Shown here: in pieces, positions 39,724 to 47,951 of the stretch | How positions within the stretch are numbered: position 1 is the first letter of the stretch | Layout: every line of letters starts with the position of its first letter | NCBI GenBank assembly: GCA_965207535.1 | Contig: CBDBMR010000015.1 | Span: 124,001 to 188,000, forward strand | Source of the DNA: JAJDXO01 sp965207535 | GTDB lineage: Bacteria; Pseudomonadota; Alphaproteobacteria; Rhodospirillales; UBA2165 | DNA: 64,000 nucleotides | Direction of reading: 5' to 3' | Translations under genes and position numbers: made by a program | Notes under the pieces: model-generated | Database searches by the model: none | What the model was told of the DNA's origin: nothing | Seen by the model: only the letters and a program-made list of their open reading frames with translations

Positions 39724-42056
39724 GCGGCCCGGAAACCGCCAAGGCCGATATCATCGGCGCGGCCCATGCGCGGCTCAGGCACGACAGCGCGGTCAAGCAC
39801 GTCACCGGCGGCGCGGTCTATGTGGACGACATGCCGAACCTGCCGGGCACTTTGGAGGTTTTCCCGGTGGTCAGCCCCCACGCGCATGCGAAGATCGTCT
39901 CGGTGGACATCTCCAGGGCGCTCCGGGCGCCGGGGGTGGCCGGCATCTTCGGGGCCGGCGATATTCCGGGAAAGAACGATATCGCGCCCATCTTCTCCGA
40001 CGAGCCCATTCTCGCCGACGGTCTCGCCGAATATGCCGGCCAGCCGGTCCTCATCGTCGCCGCCGACACCTACGATCTGGGCCTCGACGCCGCCCGGCTG
40101 ATCGACATCGGCTACGAGGCGCTGGAACCGGTCCTCACCATCGATGCGGCGCTGGAAAGAGGGCAATTCACCTATCCGCCCCACAGCATCGTCCGGGGCG
40201 ACGCCGAGGGCGCGATAGAGGCGGCGCCGCGCAAGGTGTCCGGCGAAGTCTCATGCGGCGGGCAGGACCATTTCTATCTCGAATCCCAGGTCGCACTCGC
40301 GATTCCCGGCGAGGACCGGGACATCACCGTTTACGCCTCCACCCAGCACCCGACCGAGGTGCAGCACGGGGTGGCGCACGTCCTCGGGATCGAAATCAAC
40401 GACGTGCTGGTGGAGGTGCGCCGCATGGGCGGCGCCTTCGGCGGCAAGGAGACCCAGGCCACAGGCATCGCCGCGTTGGCCGCCCTCGCCGCGGCGCTCA
40501 CCGGCCGGCCGGCCAAGCTGCGGCTCCGCCGCGACGACGACATGATCGTCACCGGCAAGCGCCATGATTTCCGCTTCCGCTACGAGGCCGGCTTCGGCGA
40601 GGACGGCCGGCTCGAAGGCGTGAAGATGGAGATGGCGACCCGGTCGGGCAACGTCGCCGATTGCTCGTCCGGCGTCATGGCGCGCGCGCTGTGCCATGCC
40701 GACAATTGCTACTACCTCCCCCACGTCCGGTTCGACGGATACCCGTGCAAGACCAATACGGTCTCGGCGACGGCGTTCCGCGGTTTCGGCGGGCCCCAGG
40801 GCATGCTGGCCATCGAGACGGTGATGGAGCATGTGGCGGCCGAGCTCGGCAAGCCGGTCGACGACATCCGGCGGATCAACTATTACGGCGACGGCGAGCG
40901 CAACGTCACCCCCTACGGCCAGACGGTGAAGGACAACATCATCGTGGAGCTCACCGAGCGGCTGATGCGGGAGATCGATTTCGAGGCCCGCACGAGGGCG
41001 GTCGACGATTTCAACGCCGCCAACTCGACCCTGAAGAAGGGCATCGCCCTGATGCCGGTGAAGTTCGGCATATCGTTCAACCTGCCGACCCTCAACCAGG
41101 GCGGCGCCCTGGTCCATGTCTATACGGACGGCAGCGTTCACCTCAACCACGGCGGCACCGAGATGGGACAGGGCCTGTTCGTCAAGGTGGCCCAGGTGGT
41201 GGCGTCCACGTTCCAGATCGACATCGACCGGATCAAGATCTCGTCGACCCGCACCGACAAGGTGCCCAACACGTCCGCGACCGCGGCCTCGTCGGGCTCC
41301 GACATCAACGGCACGGCGGCCCATATCGCGGCGACGGAAATCAAGGAGCGGATGGCCCGTGTGGCGGCGGACCATTTCGGCATCGAGACCGGCTCCGTCG
41401 AGTTCCGCGCCAACCGGGTCTATGCCGGCAACGAGAGCATCTCCTTCGCCGAATGCGCCCGTCTCGCCTGGCGGGCCCGGGAATCGCTGTCGGCGACCGG
41501 GTTCTACCGGACGCCGGACATCTCATGGGATGCGAAGACCATGAGCGGCAGCCCGTTCTACTACTATACCTACGGCGCCTGCATCGCCGAGGCCGTGATC
41601 GACACGCTGACCGGCGAATCCCGGGTGCTGAGGGCCGATATCCTGCAGGACGTGGGCAACTCCCTGAACCCGGCCATCGACATGGGCCAGATCGAAGGCG
41701 CCTTCGTCCAGGGCATGGGATGGCTCACCTCGGAAGAGCTCGTCTGGGACGAGGACGGACACCTCAAGACCCACGGGCCGTCGACCTACAAGATTCCGGG
41801 GAGCCGGGACGTCCCGCCGGAATTCAACGTCCATATCCTGGAGGACGCGCCGAACATGGTGCCGACCATCTTCCGGTCCAAGGCCATCGGCGAGCCGCCG
41901 CTGATGCTGGCGATCTCGGTGTGGCTGGCGATCCGCGACGCCGTGGCGCGGATCGGCGGCCGCAAGGCGTTCCCGAAGCTGGACGCGCCCGCCACACCCG
42001 AGGCCATCCTGATGGCCATCGAGGATGTCAGGTCGCGGGCCGCGAAGGCGAATTGA
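39720..42056 (+). CDS. xdhB: Xanthine dehydrogenase, molybdopterin subunit
   Basis: 778-residue catalytic subunit: GGAVYVDDMPNLPGTLEVFPVVSPHAHAKI, GGQDHFYLESQ, the Moco loop MGGAFGGKETQ, TAFRGFGGPQGMLAIE with the substrate-binding Arg, LNHGGTEMGQGLFVK, and the catalytic Glu in SKAIGEPPLMLAISVW. Together with XdhA it converts hypoxanthine/xanthine to urate. No xdhC maturation gene follows in the window. It is translationally coupled to xdhA. Together with the genes at 43-48 kb it starts a full purine ring degradation pathway. Confidence 0.96.
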   Translation: MSGPETAKADIIGAAHARLRHDSAVKHVTGGAVYVDDMPNLPGTLEVFPVVSPHAHAKIVSVDISRALRAPGVAGIFGAGDIPGKNDIAPIFSDEPILADGLAEYAGQPVLIVAADTYDLGLDAARLIDIGYEALEPVLTIDAALERGQFTYPPHSIVRGDAEGAIEAAPRKVSGEVSCGGQDHFYLESQVALAIPGEDRDITVYASTQHPTEVQHGVAHVLGIEINDVLVEVRRMGGAFGGKETQATGIAALAALAAALTGRPAKLRLRRDDDMIVTGKRHDFRFRYEAGFGEDGRLEGVKMEMATRSGNVADCSSGVMARALCHADNCYYLPHVRFDGYPCKTNTVSATAFRGFGGPQGMLAIETVMEHVAAELGKPVDDIRRINYYGDGERNVTPYGQTVKDNIIVELTERLMREIDFEARTRAVDDFNAANSTLKKGIALMPVKFGISFNLPTLNQGGALVHVYTDGSVHLNHGGTEMGQGLFVKVAQVVASTFQIDIDRIKISSTRTDKVPNTSATAASSGSDINGTAAHIAATEIKERMARVAADHFGIETGSVEFRANRVYAGNESISFAECARLAWRARESLSATGFYRTPDISWDAKTMSGSPFYYYTYGACIAEAVIDTLTGESRVLRADILQDVGNSLNPAIDMGQIEGAFVQGMGWLTSEELVWDEDGHLKTHGPSTYKIPGSRDVPPEFNVHILEDAPNMVPTIFRSKAIGEPPLMLAISVWLAIRDAVARIGGRKAFPKLDAPATPEAILMAIEDVRSRAAKAN

Positions 42057-42101
42057 CCGGCGCGGCCGATTGAACCCTGGTTGCCGCAAAACCAAGTCGT
42101 C

Positions 42102-42124
42102 ATGCCCCGGCTCGTCCGGGGCAT
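42102..42124. repeat. Intergenic palindrome ATGCCCCGG-N5-CCGGGGCAT
   Basis: Perfect 9-bp stem with loop CTCGT, followed by CCACG as at 29724. Same family as 29702, 32009 and 32065. Confidence 0.75.
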
Positions 42125-42194
42125 CCACGAACTTCCACCCCCTCACCCGGCACCCCGCCGGGACACCAAAATCGGCCTGGGCCCGCGACCCCGA

Positions 42195-42223
42195 TTGACA
42201 AGGTAGGGACTAGTAGCTACTTT
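42195..42223 (+). promoter_or_regulatory. Promoter with operator for the Phd/PIN pair
   Basis: TTGACA (42195-42200), 17-bp spacer, TACTTT (42218-42223). The perfect 10-bp palindrome AGTAGCTACT (42213-42222) overlaps the -10 element. Transcription would start within a base or two of the antitoxin ATG at 42230. Confidence 0.7.
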
Positions 42224-42229
42224 CAGCCC

Positions 42230-42523
42230 ATGAGATCGGTGGGCATCAAGGCGCTGAACAACCGGTTGAGCGAGTATGTCCGGCTCGCGGCGTCGGGCGA
42301 GACCATCCTGGTGACGGACCGCGACCGCATCGTGGCGGAGCTGGGCCCGCTCAGGGAGAGCCGGAGCCCGGTGCTCGCCGATGCCTTCCTTGCCGAGGCG
42401 GTGCGATCCGGCGTGCTCGCGCCGCCGGCGCTGGCGGGCTCGGGAGCGCCGCCCAGGCCCGCCCCGGTGACCACTCTGGACGAGGTTCTGGCCGAACTCG
42501 ACGAGAGCCGGCGCGACCGGTGA
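42230..42523 (+). CDS. Phd/YefM-type antitoxin
   Basis: 97 residues: Phd DNA-binding fold MRSVGIKALNNRLSEYVRLAASGETILVTDRDRIVAELGPL, then a Pro/Ala-rich C-terminal part expected to fold on the toxin. It neutralises the PIN toxin and represses the operon, presumably through the palindrome over the -10 element. No Shine-Dalgarno, and the mapped promoter suggests a leaderless mRNA. The stop overlaps the toxin start (GTGA). Confidence 0.88.
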   Translation: MRSVGIKALNNRLSEYVRLAASGETILVTDRDRIVAELGPLRESRSPVLADAFLAEAVRSGVLAPPALAGSGAPPRPAPVTTLDEVLAELDESRRDR

Positions 42524-42921
42524 TCTATCTCGACACGTCCGTTGCGCTGGCCTGGCTGCTGACCGAGGACCGCGGGCCCCCTGCTTCCCTCTGGGACGGG
42601 ACGCTGGTGTCCAGCCGCCTCCTCGAATACGAGATATGGACGGCGCTGCACGCGCGCGGACTTGCGGACACGCACGGCGAGGCGGCGAACGGACTCGTCG
42701 GACGGGTCGCGCTCCTGGAACTGAGCCCGCGGGTCTTGGCGCGGGCGCTGGACGCCTTTCCCGGTTCGGGGCCGCTGCGGACTCTCGACGCCCTGCATCT
42801 GGCATCGTGCGCGTATCTGGCCGATCAGGGCCAGGACGTGGAACTCGCGAGTTACGACCGGCGGATGAACGACGTCGCCCGCGCCATGGAGATTCCGCTC
42901 TTCGATCGGGAAGGGTCATGA
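42520..42921 (+). CDS. vapC: PIN-domain RNase toxin (VapC-type)
   Basis: 133-residue PIN domain: IYLDTSVALAWLL (first Asp), SSRLLEYEIWTAL (Glu), LRTLDALHLASC (Asp) and ASYDRRMNDVARAMEIPL (last Asp), the four-acid site that binds Mg/Mn. Cleaves tRNA or rRNA in known VapCs. GTG start coupled to the antitoxin stop. The pair is inserted between xdhB and the convergent ureide genes. Confidence 0.9.
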   Translation: MIYLDTSVALAWLLTEDRGPPASLWDGTLVSSRLLEYEIWTALHARGLADTHGEAANGLVGRVALLELSPRVLARALDAFPGSGPLRTLDALHLASCAYLADQGQDVELASYDRRMNDVARAMEIPLFDREGS

Positions 42922-43043
42922 GCCGCGCGGTCCGGGTTCTTTTCGATCATGCTCCAGGCGCCGCGTGACCCCATTGGCGGCCTCTGCGCTACGCAACAGC
43001 CTGATTTGAAGCAGGAAATCCCCCCACCCAGCTTCGAGTGACG

Positions 43044-43553
43044 CTAAACGTCGAGGAGCGCGATCCCCTGTTCGGCGCCGAAGTGGTGCTCGACGCAGTT
43101 GTCGTCGTCGCCGCCCCGGTCGACGACCAGAAAATCGTGACCGTCGCGCAGTACAAGCAACGGATGGTGCCAGACGCCGCGGTGATAATTCACGCCCTGG
43201 TCGCCCGCCGCACGGAACGCGCGGAGGTCTCCGGGCCCGACGGCCGCCCCGCTGGGCGCCACCACGACCAGATAGGCGTGGTTCTGCAGGGGATAGAATG
43301 CCTGGGTTCCGAGCGGATGGTGTTCCATCATCCTGACCTCGATGGGCGCCGGCCGGGCCAGCCCGCGAAAGATGCTGATCAGCGGTACGCCGTCTTCCGA
43401 GGCGACGTCAACCTGGGCCAGGTCATGGTAGCGGGTGGTCGTTTCCTCGTTGATGGGAAAGCTGTCCGCGCCGTCGATTTCGATGACGTCGCCGAATTCC
43501 CGGAACGCCTCCCGTGTCAGCGGCTCGATGGTCAATGTGAGGGGCTCGGGCAT
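43044..43553 (-). CDS. allA: Ureidoglycolate lyase
   Basis: 169-residue cupin-like AllA: LTIEPLTREAFREFGDVIEIDGADSFPINEETTTRYHDLA, ISIFRGLARPAPIEVRMMEHHPLGTQAFYPL, VNYHRGVWHHPLLVL and FLVVDRGG, as in E. coli AllA (160 residues). Splits ureidoglycolate into glyoxylate and urea. The ATG at 43551-43553 lies 5 bp after the allantoicase stop; the longer frame to 43961 lacks homology upstream of this point. Last gene of the operon puuE-uraD-alc-allA. Confidence 0.94.
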   Translation of the reverse strand: MPEPLTLTIEPLTREAFREFGDVIEIDGADSFPINEETTTRYHDLAQVDVASEDGVPLISIFRGLARPAPIEVRMMEHHPLGTQAFYPLQNHAYLVVVAPSGAAVGPGDLRAFRAAGDQGVNYHRGVWHHPLLVLRDGHDFLVVDRGGDDDNCVEHHFGAEQGIALLDV

Positions 43554-43558
43554 CCCGG

Positions 43559-44566
43559 TCAGTCCCCGGCCGGTTTTCCGAAGGCCCGGAACCGGCTGAC
43601 CCCGCCATCGGGATAGATGCTCAGCCGGAGATGGGTCACGGGTCCGATGTCGCGCACTTGATCGCCCTCGAAGGTATGGATTTTGTCCATCTCCAGCTTC
43701 TCTTCCGGCATCACGCAGCGCCACTCGGCATCGTCCCCGAGGAGCCGGCTTTCGTTCTCGCCGCCCGCCAGCGATATGCCCTCGACCGAGGCCCGGTCCG
43801 GGTAGTTGCCCTTGAAGTGCGCGGTATCGATTTCCAGCCGTTCGACGGTTCCCCCGGCCCCCAGGGCGACGACGATCCAGTCGTTGCCGGGCTCGCGGCG
43901 CCGGCGGGTCTCCCAGCCGTCGCCCATATCGGTTCCGCGGCCCGGGGTCAGGATGACCCACGGGCTGCCGTAATGGGCGTCGTTGTAGCCGACGATGCGC
44001 CCGCCGTTGGCGATCGCCGACAGCTCATGCACGCCGGCGGGGCCGTCACGCTCCCAGGCCGGCAGCGGGCGGCCATACACCCTGAGCCGGGCGACGCCGC
44101 CATCGGGATAGATATGCAGCCGCACATGATTGAACCGGTCCGGGCAATCGGCCTCGATGTAGTTGTGGGAATCCGCGTTCACCGCGGTCTTCGGGACCAG
44201 CTCGGTCCATTGGGTATCTTCGTGCGTGTGGTCTTCGGTGAGCGCGCCCTCGATGGAGACGTGCGGCGGGTGGTTGCCGGTAAAGTGCCGGGTGTCCACA
44301 TCGAAACCTTCGATGATGCCCCGGGTGTCCAGCCGGATGACGCAGTAATCGTGGCCGCCGTCCCGCCGCCGCTTGGATTCCCAGCCGTCCATCCACTTGC
44401 CGTGGGTGTCGTACTTGTCGGGGATGAACACCGGCTCGGCATCCTGGATCATCCGTTCCTTGGCGCCGAAAAACTCGTCTGTCGCATGGACCACCTCGGC
44501 CCCCAGCCGGGGTGACGCGAGGTTGACCGAAGTAGCGGTAAATTCGGGCGACGGGGTGTCGGGCAT
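43559..44566 (-). CDS. alc: Allantoicase
   Basis: 335 residues made of two similar jelly-roll repeats, each with a GWESKRRRDGGHDYCVIRL / GWETRRRREPGNDWIVVAL strand pair and HVRLHIYPDGGVARLRVYG / HLRLSIYPDGGVSRFRAFG ending. This is the standard allantoicase duplication. Hydrolyses allantoate to ureidoglycolate and urea. It lies in the ureide operon with 14 bp to uraD upstream. Confidence 0.95.
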   Translation of the reverse strand: MPDTPSPEFTATSVNLASPRLGAEVVHATDEFFGAKERMIQDAEPVFIPDKYDTHGKWMDGWESKRRRDGGHDYCVIRLDTRGIIEGFDVDTRHFTGNHPPHVSIEGALTEDHTHEDTQWTELVPKTAVNADSHNYIEADCPDRFNHVRLHIYPDGGVARLRVYGRPLPAWERDGPAGVHELSAIANGGRIVGYNDAHYGSPWVILTPGRGTDMGDGWETRRRREPGNDWIVVALGAGGTVERLEIDTAHFKGNYPDRASVEGISLAGGENESRLLGDDAEWRCVMPEEKLEMDKIHTFEGDQVRDIGPVTHLRLSIYPDGGVSRFRAFGKPAGD

Positions 44567-44580
44567 GTCCGGAAACTCCT

Positions 44581-45123
44581 CTACTCGATGTCGCAGAGCC
44601 GCAACAGGGCGATCCGATGCACCTGTTCGAGCGCCGTGGCGAACTCGGTTTCGGGATCATTGTTCACCCGTTCCCGGAAGATCTCCAGGATTTCGGTCCG
44701 GTGAAAGCCGCGGACGGCGAGAATGAACGGAAATCCGAACTTGTCCTTGTACGCCTCGTTGAACGACCGGAACGCCTCGAACTCGTCCGGGGTGCAATTG
44801 CCTAGATCGGCGCCGGCCTGTTCGGCGTTGGAGGCGGCGGTGAGTTCGCCGGCGATGGCCAGCTTGCCCGCCAGGTCGGGATGCGCCCGGAGCAGCGCCA
44901 GCTGTTTCTCCCGGCCCGCCCGGTCCACCACCGTCCGGAACGCCCGGTGAATGCCCTCGGCGGTGTCCCGGGCCGCGCCCGTTTCGGGACCGGGGCCGAG
45001 CTCCCAGACCGTTTCGGCGATCCATGGCGAATGCTCGTAGACGCCGCCGAAGACCTGCACGAACTCGGGCTTGGCCATCCGGCTCGGCCGGTTGATGCCG
45101 AAGGCGTGTGTATCATCCATCAT
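44581..45123 (-). CDS. uraD: OHCU decarboxylase
   Basis: 180 residues, all-helical OHCU decarboxylase: FVQVFGGVYEHSPWIAETVW, the active-site LLRAHPDLAGKLA with the catalytic His, ELTAASNAEQAGADLGNCTPDE, and KFGFPFILAVRGFHRTEILEIFRERVNND. Converts 2-oxo-4-hydroxy-4-carboxy-5-ureidoimidazoline to S-allantoin. Its ATG overlaps the puuE TGA (ATGA). Confidence 0.95.
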   Translation of the reverse strand: MMDDTHAFGINRPSRMAKPEFVQVFGGVYEHSPWIAETVWELGPGPETGAARDTAEGIHRAFRTVVDRAGREKQLALLRAHPDLAGKLAIAGELTAASNAEQAGADLGNCTPDEFEAFRSFNEAYKDKFGFPFILAVRGFHRTEILEIFRERVNNDPETEFATALEQVHRIALLRLCDIE

Positions 45124-46037
45124 GCGCCCTCGAACGGGAAGCGCTCGCGCCAGTGCCGGGCGACGTCGATCCGCCGGCAAAACCACACGTCGTCATGGGA
45201 CAGCGCGTAATCCAGGAAGCGCTTCAGCGACGCCAGGCGGCCGGGCCGCCCGACGATCCGGCAATGCAGCCCGACCGACAGCATGCGGGGCGTCTCGGCG
45301 CCTTCGTCGTAGAGCGTATCGAAGCTGTCCTTGAGGTAGTTGAAGAACTGGTCGCCGGCATTGAAGCCCTGGAAGCTGCCGAAGCGCATGTCGTTGGCGT
45401 CCAGGGTATAGGGGACCACCAGGTGGGGCTTGCCCTCGACCACGGTCCAGAACGGAAGTTCGTCGCTGTAATCGTCGGCGTCATAGAGGAACCCGCCCTC
45501 TTCCGCCACCAGCCGCCGGGTGTTCGGGCTGGTGCGCCCGGTGTACCAGCCGAGGGGCCGCTCTCCGGCGATCGCCGTATGGATTTCGATCGCCTTTTGC
45601 ATGTGTTCCCGTTCCACGTCCTCGGGAACGTACTGGTAATCGATCCAGCGATAGCCGTGGGAACACATCTCGTGGCCCGCCTCGAGGGCGCGCTCGGTGA
45701 CCAGCGGATTGCGCTCCATGGCCATGGCGACGGCGAACAGGGTAAGCGGGATGTCCCGTTCCCGGAACAGCTTGAAGATCCGCCACACGCCGATGCGGCT
45801 GCCGTACTCGTAGAGGGATTCCATGCTCATGTGGCGGACGCCTTCACGGGCGTCCGTGCCGATCATTTCGGAGAGGAAGGCCTCCGAGGCCTTGTCGCCG
45901 TGAAGGATGGAGTTCTCGCCGCCCTCTTCGTAGTTGAGCACGAACTGAACGGCGATCCTGGCGCCGCCCGGCCATCCGGGGTTCGGCGGATTCGGGCCGT
46001 AGCCGATCAGATCGCGGGGATAATCTTCGTCGTGCAT
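45120..46037 (-). CDS. puuE: Allantoinase, PuuE type (polysaccharide-deacetylase fold)
   Basis: 305 residues: DLIGYGPNPPNPGWPGGARIAVQFVLNYEEGGE, EYGSRIGVWRIFKLF, GHEMCSHGYRWIDYQ and GWYTGRTSPNTRRLV, all typical of the metal-independent PuuE allantoinase, which is unrelated to the amidohydrolase allantoinase. Opens the allantoin ring to allantoate. It is first in the minus-strand ureide operon and divergent from uraH-puuD. Confidence 0.95.
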   Translation of the reverse strand: MHDEDYPRDLIGYGPNPPNPGWPGGARIAVQFVLNYEEGGENSILHGDKASEAFLSEMIGTDAREGVRHMSMESLYEYGSRIGVWRIFKLFRERDIPLTLFAVAMAMERNPLVTERALEAGHEMCSHGYRWIDYQYVPEDVEREHMQKAIEIHTAIAGERPLGWYTGRTSPNTRRLVAEEGGFLYDADDYSDELPFWTVVEGKPHLVVPYTLDANDMRFGSFQGFNAGDQFFNYLKDSFDTLYDEGAETPRMLSVGLHCRIVGRPGRLASLKRFLDYALSHDDVWFCRRIDVARHWRERFPFEGA

Positions 46038-46080
46038 GAACTCGTCCCGGGCGGCGAAGGGGATCGGAATAGGGAATTAT

Positions 46081-46116
46081 TGTCATCCGGTCCGGCCGAA
46101 CACAATAAAGATGACA
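46081..46116. promoter_or_regulatory. Dyad in the puuE/uraH divergent promoter region
   Basis: TGTCATC (46081-46087) and GATGACA (46110-46116), perfect 7-bp inverted halves with a 22-bp spacer, between the divergent urate operons. Possible regulator site; no regulator gene is adjacent. Confidence 0.4.
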
Positions 46117-46213
46117 CAACAATGATTATGCGTTGCAAGAGCGGGAAGGCTGGGCCTACCATCGTCTTATCGACCGCCGCCAAGCGTCTCGGCGAAATCC
46201 ATCTGGAAATCCC

Positions 46214-46567
46214 ATGGGATATCTGACCACCCACGTTCTCGACACCGCTCATGGCTGCCCGGCCGCCGGCATCCGGATCGACCTGTTCCGGCTCGACGGC
46301 GAGGCCCGGTCGCTGGTGACGTCGGCGGCGGCCAATGCCGATGGCCGGTGCGACGGTCCCTTGGCCGAGGGCGAGGCGTTCGGCGCCGGGGCCTACGAGA
46401 TCGTATTTTACGCCGGAGAGTACTTCAGGGGCCGCGGCCTCGATTTGCCGGACCCGCCGTTCATCGATCTGGTGCCGATCCGTTTCGGCATCGCTTCGCC
46501 CGGCGAGCACTACCACGTGCCCCTGTTGGTTTCGCCCTATGGCTACTCCACCTACCGCGGGAGTTGA
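46214..46567 (+). CDS. uraH: 5-hydroxyisourate hydrolase
   Basis: 117-residue transthyretin-related protein: start GYLTTHVLDTAHGCPAAGIRIDLF with the first active-site His, HYHVPLLVSPYGYSTYRGS with the second His pair and the diagnostic C-terminal YRGS. Hydrolyses 5-hydroxyisourate to OHCU. ATG at 46214; the frame extension upstream has no homology. 48 bp upstream of puuD in the same operon. Confidence 0.96.
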   Translation: MGYLTTHVLDTAHGCPAAGIRIDLFRLDGEARSLVTSAAANADGRCDGPLAEGEAFGAGAYEIVFYAGEYFRGRGLDLPDPPFIDLVPIRFGIASPGEHYHVPLLVSPYGYSTYRGS

Positions 46568-46615
46568 GACGCTGAAAACGCCGGCAATCGAAGCGACGAC
46601 GACAAACGACGGACC

Positions 46616-47809
46616 ATGGACCTAGCGCTCGCCGATTGGCTCAATCTGGTTTTCCGCTGGCTGCATCTGGTCGCCGGCATCGCCTGGATCGGCACCTCGT
46701 TCTATTTCATCTTCCTGGACCTCAGTTTGCGCAGGCGCCGCGCCCTGCCGCCGGGAGTCGGCGGGGAATCGTGGAACGTCCATGGCGGCGGCTTCTACCT
46801 GATGCAGAAATACACCGTCGCGCCGGCGGAAATGCCGGAGGAACTCCACTGGTTCAAATGGGAGGCTTACACCACCTTCCTGTCGGGCTTCGCCCTCATG
46901 GCGGTGATCTATTACTGGAGCGCCGATACGTTCCTCATCGATCCCGACGTGGCCGACCTGTCCCGGGCCGAGGCCATCATGATCAGCATCGGCTTCCTCG
47001 GAGGCGGGTGGATCGTCTACAGCCTGCTTTGCTACACACCGTTCCTCGCCCGGCGGCCGATCCTGCTGTCGGCGGCGGTGTTCGCCTTCATCCTGATCTT
47101 CACCGTCGCGCTGACCGATCTGTTCAGCCCCCGCGCCGCCTTCGTCCATGTGGGAGCGATCATCGGCACCATCATGGTGGCCAACGTCTATTTCATCATC
47201 ATTCCCAACCAACGGGTGGTGGTCGCCGACCTGATCGCCGGACGGACGCCGGAAGCCTGGCTCGGCGACGAGGCCAAGCAGCGCTCGACCCACAACAACT
47301 ACCTGACGCTGCCGGTGCTCGTGATGATGCTGGTCGCGCATTACCCGATGCTCTACAGCACCGACCACCCGTGGCTGGTGGTGGCGCTGGTCATCATCGT
47401 CGGCGGCGTCATCCGGGATTTCTTCAACCGCATGCATGCCGGCCAGAGCGGCCGCGCCCTGCAGTGGCAATGGCCGGCGAGCGCCGTGTTCATGCTGATC
47501 CTCATCGGCTTCGTGAGCTACCGCCCCGATGGGGTGATCGCCGACGGCGACGTGCCGGAGGAGGGCGAGGTCTTCGCCATCGTGCAAACCCATTGCGTCG
47601 CGTGCCATGCGGTGAAGACCACCCACCCCGATTTCAAGCAGGCGCAGAAAGGCGTGATGTTCGACACCCTGGCCGATATCCGCAAACACGGTGACGGCAT
47701 CCTCAAGCAAAGCGTCATGTCGCGGGCGATGCCGCCCGGCAACCAAACCAGGATGTCCGCCGAGGAACGGGAGCTGCTGGGCCTTTGGATTCGCGCCGGC
47801 ATGCCGTAG
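46616..47809 (+). CDS. puuD: Membrane urate oxidase PuuD with C-terminal cytochrome c
   Basis: 397 residues: about eight hydrophobic segments (WLHLVAGIAWIGTSFYFIFL through WPASAVFMLILIGFVSYRP) forming the PuuD/DUF989 membrane domain, then a C-terminal cytochrome c domain with haem motif Cys-Val-Ala-Cys-His (residues about 330-334) and a Met in SRAMPPGN as axial ligand. PuuD oxidises urate to 5-hydroxyisourate and passes electrons to the respiratory chain instead of producing hydrogen peroxide. Co-transcribed with uraH. Confidence 0.94.
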   Translation: MDLALADWLNLVFRWLHLVAGIAWIGTSFYFIFLDLSLRRRRALPPGVGGESWNVHGGGFYLMQKYTVAPAEMPEELHWFKWEAYTTFLSGFALMAVIYYWSADTFLIDPDVADLSRAEAIMISIGFLGGGWIVYSLLCYTPFLARRPILLSAAVFAFILIFTVALTDLFSPRAAFVHVGAIIGTIMVANVYFIIIPNQRVVVADLIAGRTPEAWLGDEAKQRSTHNNYLTLPVLVMMLVAHYPMLYSTDHPWLVVALVIIVGGVIRDFFNRMHAGQSGRALQWQWPASAVFMLILIGFVSYRPDGVIADGDVPEEGEVFAIVQTHCVACHAVKTTHPDFKQAQKGVMFDTLADIRKHGDGILKQSVMSRAMPPGNQTRMSAEERELLGLWIRAGMP

Positions 47810-47951
47810 TCCGGGCCGGCCGAAATTTGGCCGCCCAATCACCGGAGGGGCGGTTTATCCGAAAATGCAACCAACGAAAACTGACTTGAACAGAGTTGCA
47901 TATGGTCCGACTATCACTATTCCACGATAGAAACTTAATGGAGGTGTAGTC

